DNA of 64,000 nt from DASQHW01 sp963837155. GTDB lineage: Bacteria > Actinomycetota > Acidimicrobiia > IMCC26256 > PALSA-610. The translations under genes were made by a program, and so were the position numbers. Below are positions 54,051 through 62,493 of the stretch, piece by piece. The DNA lies in NCBI GenBank assembly GCA_963837155.1, contig CAWIMB010000002.1:3286001-3350000 (forward strand), written 5' to 3'. The notes below the pieces were generated by a model. That model was not told the origin of the DNA, searched no databases, and saw only the letters and a list, made by a program, of their open reading frames with translations. Position 1 is the first letter of the stretch. Each line of letters begins with the position of its first letter.

Positions 54051-55522
54051 GCGTCGTGCAGTGGCTGGACGAACGGCTGGGCGTGGCGCACTTCGCGCGC
54101 AAGTCGCTCAACAAGGCGTTCCCCGACCACTGGTCGTTCATGCTCGGCGAGATCGCCATGTACTGCTTCATCGTGCTGGTCGTGACCGGCACGTTCATCG
54201 CGCTGTTCTTCGACGCGAGCTCCGAGCGGGTCGTCTACCACGGCTCGTATGCGGCGCTCGACGGCGTGCAGATGTCGGAGGCATACCGTTCGGTGGTCGG
54301 GCTCAGCTTCGACGTTCGGCTCGGGCTCACGATGCGTCAGATGCACCACTGGGCCGCGCTGCTGTTCGTTGCCTCGATCGTCGCGCACCTCTGTCGGGTC
54401 TTCTTCACCGGGGCGTTCCGCAAGCCGCGCGAGATCAACTGGCTGATCGGTCTCACGCTCCTCCTGCTCGCGATGGTGAACGGCTTCACCGGTTACTCGT
54501 TGCCTGACGATCTGCTCTCCGGCACGGGCTTGCGCATCGCGTACTCCATCGTGCTCTCCATCCCGGTCGTCGGAACGTGGATCGCGTTCTTGGCCTTCGG
54601 CGGCGAGTACCCGGCGAGGCCCACGTTGGGACGGTTGTTCGTCGCGCACGTCTACGTCGTGCCACTGCTGATCTTTGCGCTGCTCTCGGCGCACCTCGCG
54701 ATCCTCTGGCGCCAGAAGCACACGCAGTTCCCCGGCAGGGAAGGCGGCACCGCTCGCACCGAGCGCAACGTGATCGGGTCGCCGCTATGGCCGACCTACG
54801 CCGCGAAGAGCATCGGCTTGGGCGCCTTCGTCACCGGCGTATGCGCGCTGCTCGGCGGGCTTGCCCAGATCAACCCGGTCTGGGAGTACGGCCCCTACGA
54901 ACCGGCGGCGGTCACCACGGCTGCCCAGCCCGACTACTACGTGGGTTGGCTCGAAGGCGCGCTCCGCCTGGCGCCGCCCTGGTACCTCCACATCGGGTCG
55001 TACTCGGTGCCCGAGGTGTTCTGGCCCGCGGTCCTGTTGCCCGGGATCGTGTTCGGCCTGTTGTACGCGTGGCCCTTCCTCGAAGCGCGCGTCACGCATG
55101 ACCGGCGAGCGCACCACGTGCTCGACCGGCCCCGAGACCGGCCGGTCCGCACCGCGATCGGGATCGGCGCGATCACGTTCTTCGTCGTGCTGCTCATCGC
55201 GGGCGGACAGGACGTCGTCGCCGAGGAGGCTCGGGCCCCGATCACCCGCGTGACCGTGGTCTTGCAGATCCTCTGTCTCACGCTCCCATTCGTCACCGGC
55301 GCGATCGCATGGAAGTGGTGCCACGACCTCGCCGCCGCGGACGCGCGCAAGGACCCGGACCGGCCCGGACCGACCGAGCCAGTCGAACCGCCCCCGCGTC
55401 GCCTACGGCGGGGGGCCCGGGATGCGGCCGGCACCGCCGCGGGCGCAGCGCTGCTCGCAGCCCTTGCCGCAGCCGGCCGCCGGCTGCGCCGCCGGAGAAG
55501 TCCAGGCCGGACTGGACGGTGA
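54047..55522 (+). CDS. qcrB: Cytochrome b subunit of the bc1 complex
   Basis: QcrB holds the two b hemes and the menaquinol sites. The paired heme ligands are in RQMHHWAALLFVASIVAHLCRVFFTGAFRKPREINW and FVAHVYVVPLLIFALLSAHLAILWRQKHTQFPG. The Qo-site region PPWYLHIGSY and further helices follow, then an Arg/Ala-rich C-terminal tail (about 440-491). It is the last gene of the operon and overlaps the preceding small protein by 4 bp. Confidence 0.95.
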   Translation: MSVVQWLDERLGVAHFARKSLNKAFPDHWSFMLGEIAMYCFIVLVVTGTFIALFFDASSERVVYHGSYAALDGVQMSEAYRSVVGLSFDVRLGLTMRQMHHWAALLFVASIVAHLCRVFFTGAFRKPREINWLIGLTLLLLAMVNGFTGYSLPDDLLSGTGLRIAYSIVLSIPVVGTWIAFLAFGGEYPARPTLGRLFVAHVYVVPLLIFALLSAHLAILWRQKHTQFPGREGGTARTERNVIGSPLWPTYAAKSIGLGAFVTGVCALLGGLAQINPVWEYGPYEPAAVTTAAQPDYYVGWLEGALRLAPPWYLHIGSYSVPEVFWPAVLLPGIVFGLLYAWPFLEARVTHDRRAHHVLDRPRDRPVRTAIGIGAITFFVVLLIAGGQDVVAEEARAPITRVTVVLQILCLTLPFVTGAIAWKWCHDLAAADARKDPDRPGPTEPVEPPPRRLRRGARDAAGTAAGAALLAALAAAGRRLRRRRSPGRTGR

Positions 55523-55609
55523 ACCGACTAGACTGACCCATCCAGAATTTCGTCCGCGATCCCGGGGAGCGATGTGCACGATCGTTTGCCCGAGCCAACT
55601 TCTCGCTCC

Positions 55610-57972
55610 ATGGCCGATCCTGAGGTCGCGGAGGAGCAGGCGTACGTGACCAGGGCGTACGCGCGGCTCGAGGCGATGCGGGCCGCGGCCGAGCGGGTCC
55701 GGGCGGCATATGCGGACGTGCGCGCCGGGGGAACCCACCAGGCCCGCCTCGAGCGCGACATCGCGTGGGATGTCACCCAGCGCCGCCTCGCGGACCTCGA
55801 CATCGGGGAAGCGCCCCTCGTGTTCGGTCGTCTCGACATGGACCGGGTGGACGGAGAGGACGGCCAGAGCTGGTACGTCGGCCGGCTCGCGGTCGAGGAC
55901 GACGAGCACACACCGCTCGTCGTCGACTGGCGAGCGCCGGTCGCGGAACCCTTCTACCGGGCGACGGCCGTGGAACCGATGGGCGTCGTGCGCCGCCGGC
56001 ACCTCATCACGCGCAAGGGCCGCGAGGTCATCGGCCTCGACGACGAGGTGTTCGACCAGGACGCGGTGGAGCACGAGGGGCTGAACGTGGCGGGCGAAGG
56101 CGCGCTCCTCGCCGCGCTCGAGCGCAACCGCACCGGTCGGATGGGAGACATCGTCGCCACGATCCAAGCGGAACAGGACGAGGCGATCCGCGCCGACATC
56201 CACGGCGTGCTCGTGGTCGCCGGCGGTCCCGGTACGGGCAAGACTGCCGTCGCCCTCCACCGCGCGGCCTACCTGCTCTACACGCACCGACGACGGCTGG
56301 GAGCGCAGGGCGTGCTGCTCGTCGGTCCGAGTGCCGTCTTCCTTCGCTACATCGAGCACGTGCTCCCGTCCCTCGGCGAGCAAGACGTGCAGCTCTCGAC
56401 GATCTCCGGGCTGAAGCCACGGCTGCGGGGCGTGGGCTTCGACGTGCCCGCGGTTGCGCGGCTGAAGGGCGATGTACGCATGGCACGTGTCATCGCGTCT
56501 GCGGTGGCCGATCGTGAACGGCCGCTGCGGGAAGACCTCGTGGTGTTGGTCGACGGTCTTCGCGTCCGGCTCTCGCGGGGCGACACCGCGCGGGCCGTCG
56601 AGGGAACGCGCCGCCGCCGCGGTACGCACAACGAGAACCGCTCGTACGTCGTGCGGCGGATCCTCGACCTGCTGGTCTCGCGCTACAAGAGCGCCGCCAT
56701 TCGCGCGTATCGGGAGCGGCGCGACGAACGCGGCGCCCCCATCTCCGAGGCAAGCAACGTCCGGAGCATGTTCGACCGGGACGGCGCGTTCGACGTCACG
56801 GTCGCGAGCGCGCTCGCGCGGGGGGAGTCCCCGCCGCAGGGTTGGGACCAGGAGCTCCGGGCGCGGCTGCGCTCACGACCGGAGGTAAAAGAAGCGCTCG
56901 AGCGCATGTGGCCGGCGCTGTCAGGCGCCGAACTGGTCAATGACCTCTTCGGCTTTCGCCGCGCTCGTACATTCCGCCGGCGACGGCGTCCTCACCGACG
57001 ACGAGCAAGCGCTGCTCCACCGCCGGCGCGAGAGCGATCTCGCCGCCGTGGCCTGGACCGAGGCGGACGTCGCGCTCGTCGACGAAGCCGACTCGCTGCT
57101 CGGGCCGGTCGAGGCGGCACGCCCGCTCCGGCGGCGCCGGCGTGACGGCGACGACGCGCTCGATACCGCCAACCGAGTCATCGACGACCTCGGATTGCAC
57201 GGCTACGCCGACGCCGCGACGCTCGCGCAACGGTTCGGGGAGCCGTCGCCGAACGGTCACGAGGCACCGGGCGAGCCCCGCACGTTCGGGCACGTGCTCG
57301 TCGACGAGGCCCAGGACCTCGAGCGCGATGCAGTGGCGCATGCTCGCCCGCCGTTGCCCGTCGGGCTCGATGACGATCGTCGGCGATCCCGGCCAGGCCA
57401 GCAAGCCGGGGGCGGTCGCGTCGTGGGACGCGGTGCTCGCGCACCTGCCGACCCACAACCCGCCCCGCTTCGTGACGCTCACGATCAACTACCGGACCCC
57501 GGCCGAGGTCATGGACGTCGCGTCGCGTCTGCTCGCGGTCGCGGCGCCGACCGTCGAGCCGTCGGTGTCGGTACGCAGCACCGGCGAGGAGCCCCGTTTC
57601 ATCGCGGCGCCTGCCGCCGATTTGGTCGCGGTCGCAGCCCGCCAGACGCGCGGTGCGTTCGCCCAGGGCGGCACGGTCGCAGTCATCGCGCCGGACGACT
57701 TGCACGCGCCGATCGTCGACGCCCTCGCCGACCTCGGCGCGACCGCCGGTTCGGCCGACGCACTCGACGCACCGGTGACGGTGCTCGATCCGACCAGCGC
57801 CAAGGGCTTGGAGTTCGACCACGTTGTTGTCGTCGAACCGTCAGCGCTCGTCAGCGCCGACCGCGCCGGGCTTCGCCTGCTCTACGTGACGATCACGCGC
57901 ACGACGAAGACGCTCACGATCGTGCACGCCGACGCGCTGCCGGAAGGTCTCGCGCCTTCAATCCCCGGTTGA
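55610..57972 (+). CDS. helD: HelD-like RNA-polymerase-associated helicase (two frameshifts)
   Basis: HelD is a UvrD/Rep-like ATPase that releases RNA polymerase from stalled complexes. The coiled start (YVTRAYARLEAMRAAAERVR) is followed by LVVDWRAPVAEPFYRA and Walker A VVAGGPGTGKTAVALHRAAYL. Later motifs are VLVDEAQDLE, MQWRMLARRCPSGSMTIVGDPGQ, FVTLTINYRTPAEVM and SAKGLEFDHVVVVEPS. Frames change at the TTT at 56954-56956 and near 57327; removing one base at each restores the chain. The start is ATG 55610 or GTG 55574. Confidence 0.88.
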
Positions 57973-58014
57973 GGCGTCTGTGAACGTCGGAAAACGATAG
58001 GTGCCAGACGCCTC
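57971..58014. terminator. Bidirectional inverted repeat between helD and the ParB-like gene
   Basis: GAGGCGTCTG (57971-57980) and CAGACGCCTC (58005-58014) are perfect arms around a 24-base spacer. The arms touch the stop codons of two convergent genes, the usual place for a shared terminator. No long T-tract follows. Confidence 0.6.
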
Positions 58015-58385
58015 TACCGCGCGGTGAAGGCGTCCCGCGCCGCGGGGTCGTCGAAGAACACGAGCACCCACGCGTCGCGCGTTCCTTCGCGCCGCATCGC
58101 CTCGTAGCGGTGGTTGCCGTCTTGCAACAGCAGTCGCCCGTCTTGGAATTCGGCGAGCAGTGGTGGCGGCTCCCACCCTTCTTCGAGGCTCTGCTCCATG
58201 TCGCCGATCTCGCCTTCCCACTCGTCCTCCTCGATCGGAACGAGCGCGTCATCTTCCGGGCCGGCGAGGCGCACAAGGTCGGCCAGCGGCACGCGGACCG
58301 GCCCGAGCCACCAGTGTTTGTTCTGCGCGAGCGCGGCGGCCAGCACCTCGTTGTCGCTGCCGCGGCTCGCGAGAAAATCGCCCAC
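58014..58385 (-). CDS. ParB/sulfiredoxin-like nuclease-fold protein (123 aa)
   Basis: The core VRVPLADLVRLAGPEDD, then PPPLLAEFQDGRLLLQDGNHRYEAMRREG, has the ParB-like pattern, with the DGNHR loop where ParB and sulfiredoxin bind a nucleotide phosphate. The helix-turn-helix of chromosomal ParB is absent, so this is a stand-alone catalytic-type domain. GTG at 58385 is the likely start. It lies behind rpmA; its role is unknown. Confidence 0.75.
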   Translation of the reverse strand: MGDFLASRGSDNEVLAAALAQNKHWWLGPVRVPLADLVRLAGPEDDALVPIEEDEWEGEIGDMEQSLEEGWEPPPLLAEFQDGRLLLQDGNHRYEAMRREGTRDAWVLVFFDDPAARDAFTAR

Positions 58386-58448
58386 CCAGATCGCGGTGCG
58401 ATCCTCGGCAGCCGCCGCGCGCGGACGCCAAGCTGAACTCCTGGTGCG

Positions 58449-58706
58449 TCAACCCTCGGCGGTGACGATGTCGACGAGCTTGCGACCGCGCCGGTTCCCG
58501 AACTTCACGACGCCGTCAGCGGTCGCGAACAGCGTGTCGTCGCCGCCGCGCCCGACGTTGTAGCCGGGGTGGAAACGCGTACCGCGCTGGCGCACGATGA
58601 TCGTGCCCGCGGTGACCGTCTGGCCGCTGTAGCGCTTCACGCCGAGCCGTTGTGAGTTCGAGTCGCGGCCGTTGCGGGAGGAGGCCGCACCCTTCTTCTT
58701 CGACAT
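58449..58706 (-). CDS. rpmA: 50S ribosomal protein L27
   Basis: The 85-residue protein starts MSKKKGAASSRNGRDSNSQR, with LGVKRYSGQTVTAGTIIVRQRGTRFHPG and NVGRGGDDTLFA, the L27 signature. Its N-terminus reaches the peptidyl transferase centre. The cleaved N-terminal extension seen in Firmicutes is absent. The ATG at 58706 follows the type B element copy 2. Confidence 0.97.
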   Translation of the reverse strand: MSKKKGAASSRNGRDSNSQRLGVKRYSGQTVTAGTIIVRQRGTRFHPGYNVGRGGDDTLFATADGVVKFGNRRGRKLVDIVTAEG

Positions 58707-58796
58707 GGGTTTTTCTCTTCCGCTCTTGTCGCCTACGGCGACGGGCCGCTCGGGCCACGGCTCGCCGGGATACCCGGCTCGCGGACGCTCGCCTCA
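58707..58796 (-). repeat. Type B structured intergenic element, copy 2 (rplU-rpmA)
   Basis: In gene direction it starts at the rplU stop and runs to the rpmA ATG. It has hairpins GCCGGG-TAT-CCCGGC and GTCGCC-GTA-GGCGAC, with GGCC arms between, then ACAAGAGCGGAAGAG. Aligned to copy 1, unpaired and paired blocks keep their order and spacing, with a 3-base gap in the middle. Confidence 0.8.
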
Positions 58797-59102
58797 GGCC
58801 TTCGTGATCCCGGTGATCTCGATCGTCGAGTAGTGCTGACGGTGGCCCCAGTGGCGCCGCTCGTTCGACTTGTTCTTGTACGTGAAGCCCTTGATCTTCG
58901 GACCGCGGGCCTCACCGACCACGCGAGCAGTCACGGACGCGCCGCCGAGTTGCGCGGGCGTCGCGAGCACGGCATCGCCATCCACGAGCATGACCGGCCG
59001 CAGCGTGACTTCGTCGCCGGCAAGGCGCTCGACGTCGAGACGGTCACCCTCGGCGACGCGGTACTGCTTGCCGCCACTCTCGATCACTGCGTACATAACC
59101 AT
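58794..59102 (-). CDS. rplU: 50S ribosomal protein L21
   Basis: MYAVIESGGKQYRVAEGDRL is the L21 opening, and KIKGFTYKNKSNERRHWGHRQHYS is the conserved C-terminal signature for 23S rRNA binding. There are two candidate ATGs, 59102 and 59096. The first is directly against the type A repeat with GAGAG 4 nt away; the second has better spacing for it. Length is 100-102 residues. Confidence 0.97.
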   Translation of the reverse strand: MVMYAVIESGGKQYRVAEGDRLDVERLAGDEVTLRPVMLVDGDAVLATPAQLGGASVTARVVGEARGPKIKGFTYKNKSNERRHWGHRQHYSTIEITGITKA

Positions 59103-59144
59103 GGCTCTCTCGCTACGCCATCCTTGGCTTCGCTGCGGCCGCAC
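59103..59144 (-). repeat. Type A leader repeat, copy 3 (upstream of rplU)
   Basis: This most diverged copy still matches copy 2 at about 37 of 42 positions and abuts the first rplU ATG. Its purine end is GAGAGAGCC. It lies in the divergent space between rplU and a response regulator, 128 bp in total, so it may also be part of the rplU promoter-leader. Confidence 0.8.
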
Positions 59145-59230
59145 GGTGCACGCGCTGGCCTCTCCGGGCTGTTCGGGGAACCGGGAGAGTGTAGCTGACC
59201 ACTGGTCCGCGGCCGGTAGCGTGTTTGGGG

Positions 59231-59902
59231 ATGCCGCTGCGGGTGGTGGTCGCCGAAGACAATCTGCTGGTCCGTGAGGGCATCGTCACGCTGCTCGAGC
59301 ACCAGCCTGATCTCACGGTATGCGGGGCGTGCGGCTCCTACGACGAGCTCATGGAGACCGTCGAGCGCGAGCACCCCGACGTCGTCGTCACCGATATCCG
59401 GATGCCGCCGACGGGCACCGACGAAGGCATCCGTGCCGCGCTCGCGCTGCGCGACTCGCAGCCTGACGTCGGTGTCGTCGTGCTGTCCCAGTACGTCGAC
59501 CCCGCGTACGCGCTTGCGCTCCTCGAACGTGGCTCCGAGGGGCGCGCGTACCTGCTGAAGGAGCGCGTCTCGGATGCCACGCAGATCGTGCGCGCGATCG
59601 AGGATGTCGCACGCGGCGGCAGCGTCATCGATCCGGTCGTGGTGGAGGCGCTCGTCGCCCAGAAACAGAGGCGCCCGGCTTCCGCGCTCGAGCGTCTCAC
59701 GCCGCGCGAGCGGGAGGTCCTCGACCAGATGGCCCAGGGCCGCAACAACGCCGGGATCGCGGAGGCCCTGTTCCTGTCAGAGCGCGCGGTCGAAAAACAC
59801 ATCAACTCCCTCTTCTCGAAGCTCGGCCTGTCCTCGGAGGTGGACGTCCACCGCCGGGTGAAGGCCGTGCTCCTGTACCTGGCCGAGGAGATGAAGGAGT
59901 AG
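59231..59902 (+). CDS. NarL/FixJ-type response regulator
   Basis: The 223-residue protein has a receiver domain with acidic pocket AED (9-10), phosphoacceptor Asp about 55 in VVVTDIRMPP, and Lys in YLLKERV. A C-terminal LuxR-type helix-turn-helix follows: LTPREREVLDQMAQGRNNAGIAEALFLSERAVEKHINSLFSKLGL. The start is ATG 59231. It is the likely output partner of the HisKA_3-type kinase at 60387-62490. Confidence 0.95.
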   Translation: MPLRVVVAEDNLLVREGIVTLLEHQPDLTVCGACGSYDELMETVEREHPDVVVTDIRMPPTGTDEGIRAALALRDSQPDVGVVVLSQYVDPAYALALLERGSEGRAYLLKERVSDATQIVRAIEDVARGGSVIDPVVVEALVAQKQRRPASALERLTPREREVLDQMAQGRNNAGIAEALFLSERAVEKHINSLFSKLGLSSEVDVHRRVKAVLLYLAEEMKE

Positions 59903-60012
59903 CCGACCGAAGGGGAGGCGGAGCCGAGAATCGACCAATCAAGGAGAGGGGGGCGAGCACCCCTGACCACTGAAGGTTTCCACCCTGGGCAGGGCCGACG
60001 GGGGGTGCGAGC

Positions 60013-60423
60013 ATGGACGACGTGAGCACCCCGGACGGGTCGACCAAGACCGTGTCGGTGCTGATCGTGGATGATCAGATGCCCTTCCGGGCTGTCGCGC
60101 GCACGGTGATCGGGATGACTTCCGGTTTCGCGGTCACCGCGGAGGCGGCGTCGGCCGAGGAGGCGATCGCCCAGGTGGATGCCCAGCCCCCGGATCTCGT
60201 GCTGATGGACATCAACATGCCGGGCATGAACGGGATCGAGGCCACGGGCCGGATCCGCGCCGCGTACCCGGAGACCGCCGTGATCCTGCTGTCGACGTAC
60301 TCCGAGGCCGACCTGCCCGACGACGCCAAGGACTGCGGCGCGTTGGCGTACGTGCACAAGGAGGACTTCGGCCCGGCACTCGTCCGTCAGCTCTGGGACG
60401 GTTGGTCAACCTCGTCGGCGTGA
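60013..60423 (+). CDS. Stand-alone receiver-domain response regulator
   Basis: This 136-residue protein is a receiver domain only: SVLIVDDQMPFR, phosphoacceptor Asp about 66 in DLVLMDINMPGMNG, the Thr/Ser of LLSTYSE, and Lys in YVHKEDF. There is no DNA-binding domain. It may work as a phosphate sink or a protein-interaction output for the same kinase. Its end overlaps the kinase gene end by 37 bp. Confidence 0.9.
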   Translation: MDDVSTPDGSTKTVSVLIVDDQMPFRAVARTVIGMTSGFAVTAEAASAEEAIAQVDAQPPDLVLMDINMPGMNGIEATGRIRAAYPETAVILLSTYSEADLPDDAKDCGALAYVHKEDFGPALVRQLWDGWSTSSA

Positions 60424-62490
60424 TCCGTGAGCGGGATCATCCCGCCGATCTTGGTGCCCTCGCCCGGCGCGCTGTGGACCTCGAGCTTGCCGCCGATCGC
60501 ACCGAGCCGGTCCGCCATGTTCACAAAGCCATGCCCCTTTACGGCTGAGCTGTTGGCATCGAAGCCGGCGCCGTTGTCCGCGACCTGGAACCGCAACTCG
60601 TGGTCGGACTCGGCAAGCGTGATCGTGATGTGCGCGCCCTCCCCCGCGTGCTTGCCCGCGTTCTGCATCGCCTCGAGGCAACAGAAGTAGATGGCGGCTT
60701 CGATATCCGAGGAGTAGCGCCCGACCTCGGCCTCGACCTCGGCGGGGAGCACCGACCGGTTCGAAGCCGCGACCAACGCTTCGCGCAGGCCACGGTCCAT
60801 GAGCAACGGCGGATAGATGCCGTGCGCGAGCTCACGCAGCTCGGTCAGCGTCGTCTGCGCGTCGCCGCGCAGCTCTTCGAGCAACGTCGCGTAGAGCTTC
60901 CGGGTCGCCGTCCACGAGCTGGCGGGCCAGGCCGAGCTTGACGGCCAGCGCCACGAGATGCTGCTGGGCACCGTCGTGCAGGTTGCGCTCGATCTGACGG
61001 CGCGATTGGTCTGCCGTCGCGACGATGCGCGAGCGGGACGCGCGCAGCTCCTCGTTGGCGATCCGAAGATCGTCGAGTGACGCCTGCAACGCGGTGTCGA
61101 GCGCCGAGTTGTGGAGCGCGACCGCGACCTGGCGGGCGAGGTCGGTCAGCACGCGCTCCTCTTCGGCGCTGAATGGCTGCCCATTTGCCGCCCGCGCACA
61201 CAGGATGAAGCCGAACAGCTCGCCGGAGAGCACGAGCGGCGCGACCCGCAACGTGCGACCCGGGTGCTCGGCGAGGAACGCGGGCAGCCACACCTGGATC
61301 CACGCGTTGCCCGATACATGCGCGCGGGCGACAACCACTGCCTCTTCTTCGTTGAGCCGCACACGCGCCGTCTCCCGATACGGCACCGCCGCCGCGCGTT
61401 CGAACAAACCGTCGGTACCCGTCCACACCTCCGCGTTCGACAGCTGCATGCTCTTCTTCAACGATTCCGCGAGCTGCAATAACAGCTCGTCCAGCGGGAT
61501 GGCGCGCGACATGCGTGCGCCAAACGTCTGCAGCGGTTCGTCGGGCGCTCGCTGTTCGCCGTATACCCGCCGGTTCGCGAGCTCCTCGAGCCAGTTGCGC
61601 GCCGGGACGAACAGCAGCGCCGAAATCGCGGCGGCAACCATCGACAGCCCCAGCACCCGGCGGGTCTCGTCGGTCGGGCTGTCGCCGAAGCCGAGTACCA
61701 CGACCACGTACACGATGCCGACGAGCGCGACCAGGCCCCCGGCCTCGATCGTGCGCACGAGCAGCCGGTCGACCCGCAAGGCCAGCCGTTCGAACGACGC
61801 CAACGCGATCGCAAGCGGAATCGACGAGGCGAGCACGACGATCGGCGCGCCCAGCCCGTCCGGCCAGCCGATCAGCTGATGCATGAGCCAGACCACCAGC
61901 GCGCACGCGCCGGCCACTACCGCGCCCCATCCGGCCCATTGGAGGCGCGCCCGCTCCACGGCCGCCGCACCGCGGCACCGGATGGCGTACGCAATGACCG
62001 CGATCAGACCGATGGCGAGCGAATCTGCGGTCAACAGCGCGCGCGACGGTGAATCGGAGAGCCCGACAACCACAGCACACGGGATGCCGATAACCGCGAC
62101 CAGGCCGAGCGAGATCCGCGCCGCGCGGGTGCGCACCCAGCCGTCGGGAAGCGCGATCGCGATGGCACCGGCCGCGACCGGCACGACGCCAACCGCCCGG
62201 TCACTCCACAGCGCGAGCGCACCTGCGATCGTGCCGCCCGCGAGCCAGATCCACATCGGCTCGCGTGGGCGCGCGATCGCGACGACGACCGTCGACAATG
62301 CGAACGCGATGACGAGCACCACGGCCGCCCACGCGATGCCCCGGTCATGGTCGCTCGCACCCACGGCCGCGATGACGACGCCGGTCACCGCGAGGAGAAC
62401 CGCTATGACCCGGACCACGCGTGAGTGCGTACCGACATCCGACACCGTCGGCACATCTCTCTCATCCAAGCGATGCAAGGTGGTCGACAT
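60387..62490 (-). CDS. Membrane sensor histidine kinase, HisKA_3 type (frameshifted)
   Basis: The protein has about ten N-terminal hydrophobic helices (residues 25-310), a GAF-like domain (about 325-470), a HisKA_3 domain with the phospho-His in IERNLHDGAQQHLVALAVKLGLA, and a HATPase domain (EAMQNAGKHAGEGAHITITL, DNGAGFD, KGHGFVNMADRLGAIGG). The frames meet at the CCC at 60902-60904 (plus-strand GGG): one base less restores QLVDGDRKLYATLLEELRG. The ATG at 62490 is the start, 3 bp after the permease gene. Confidence 0.92.
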
Positions 62491-62493
62491 CTC

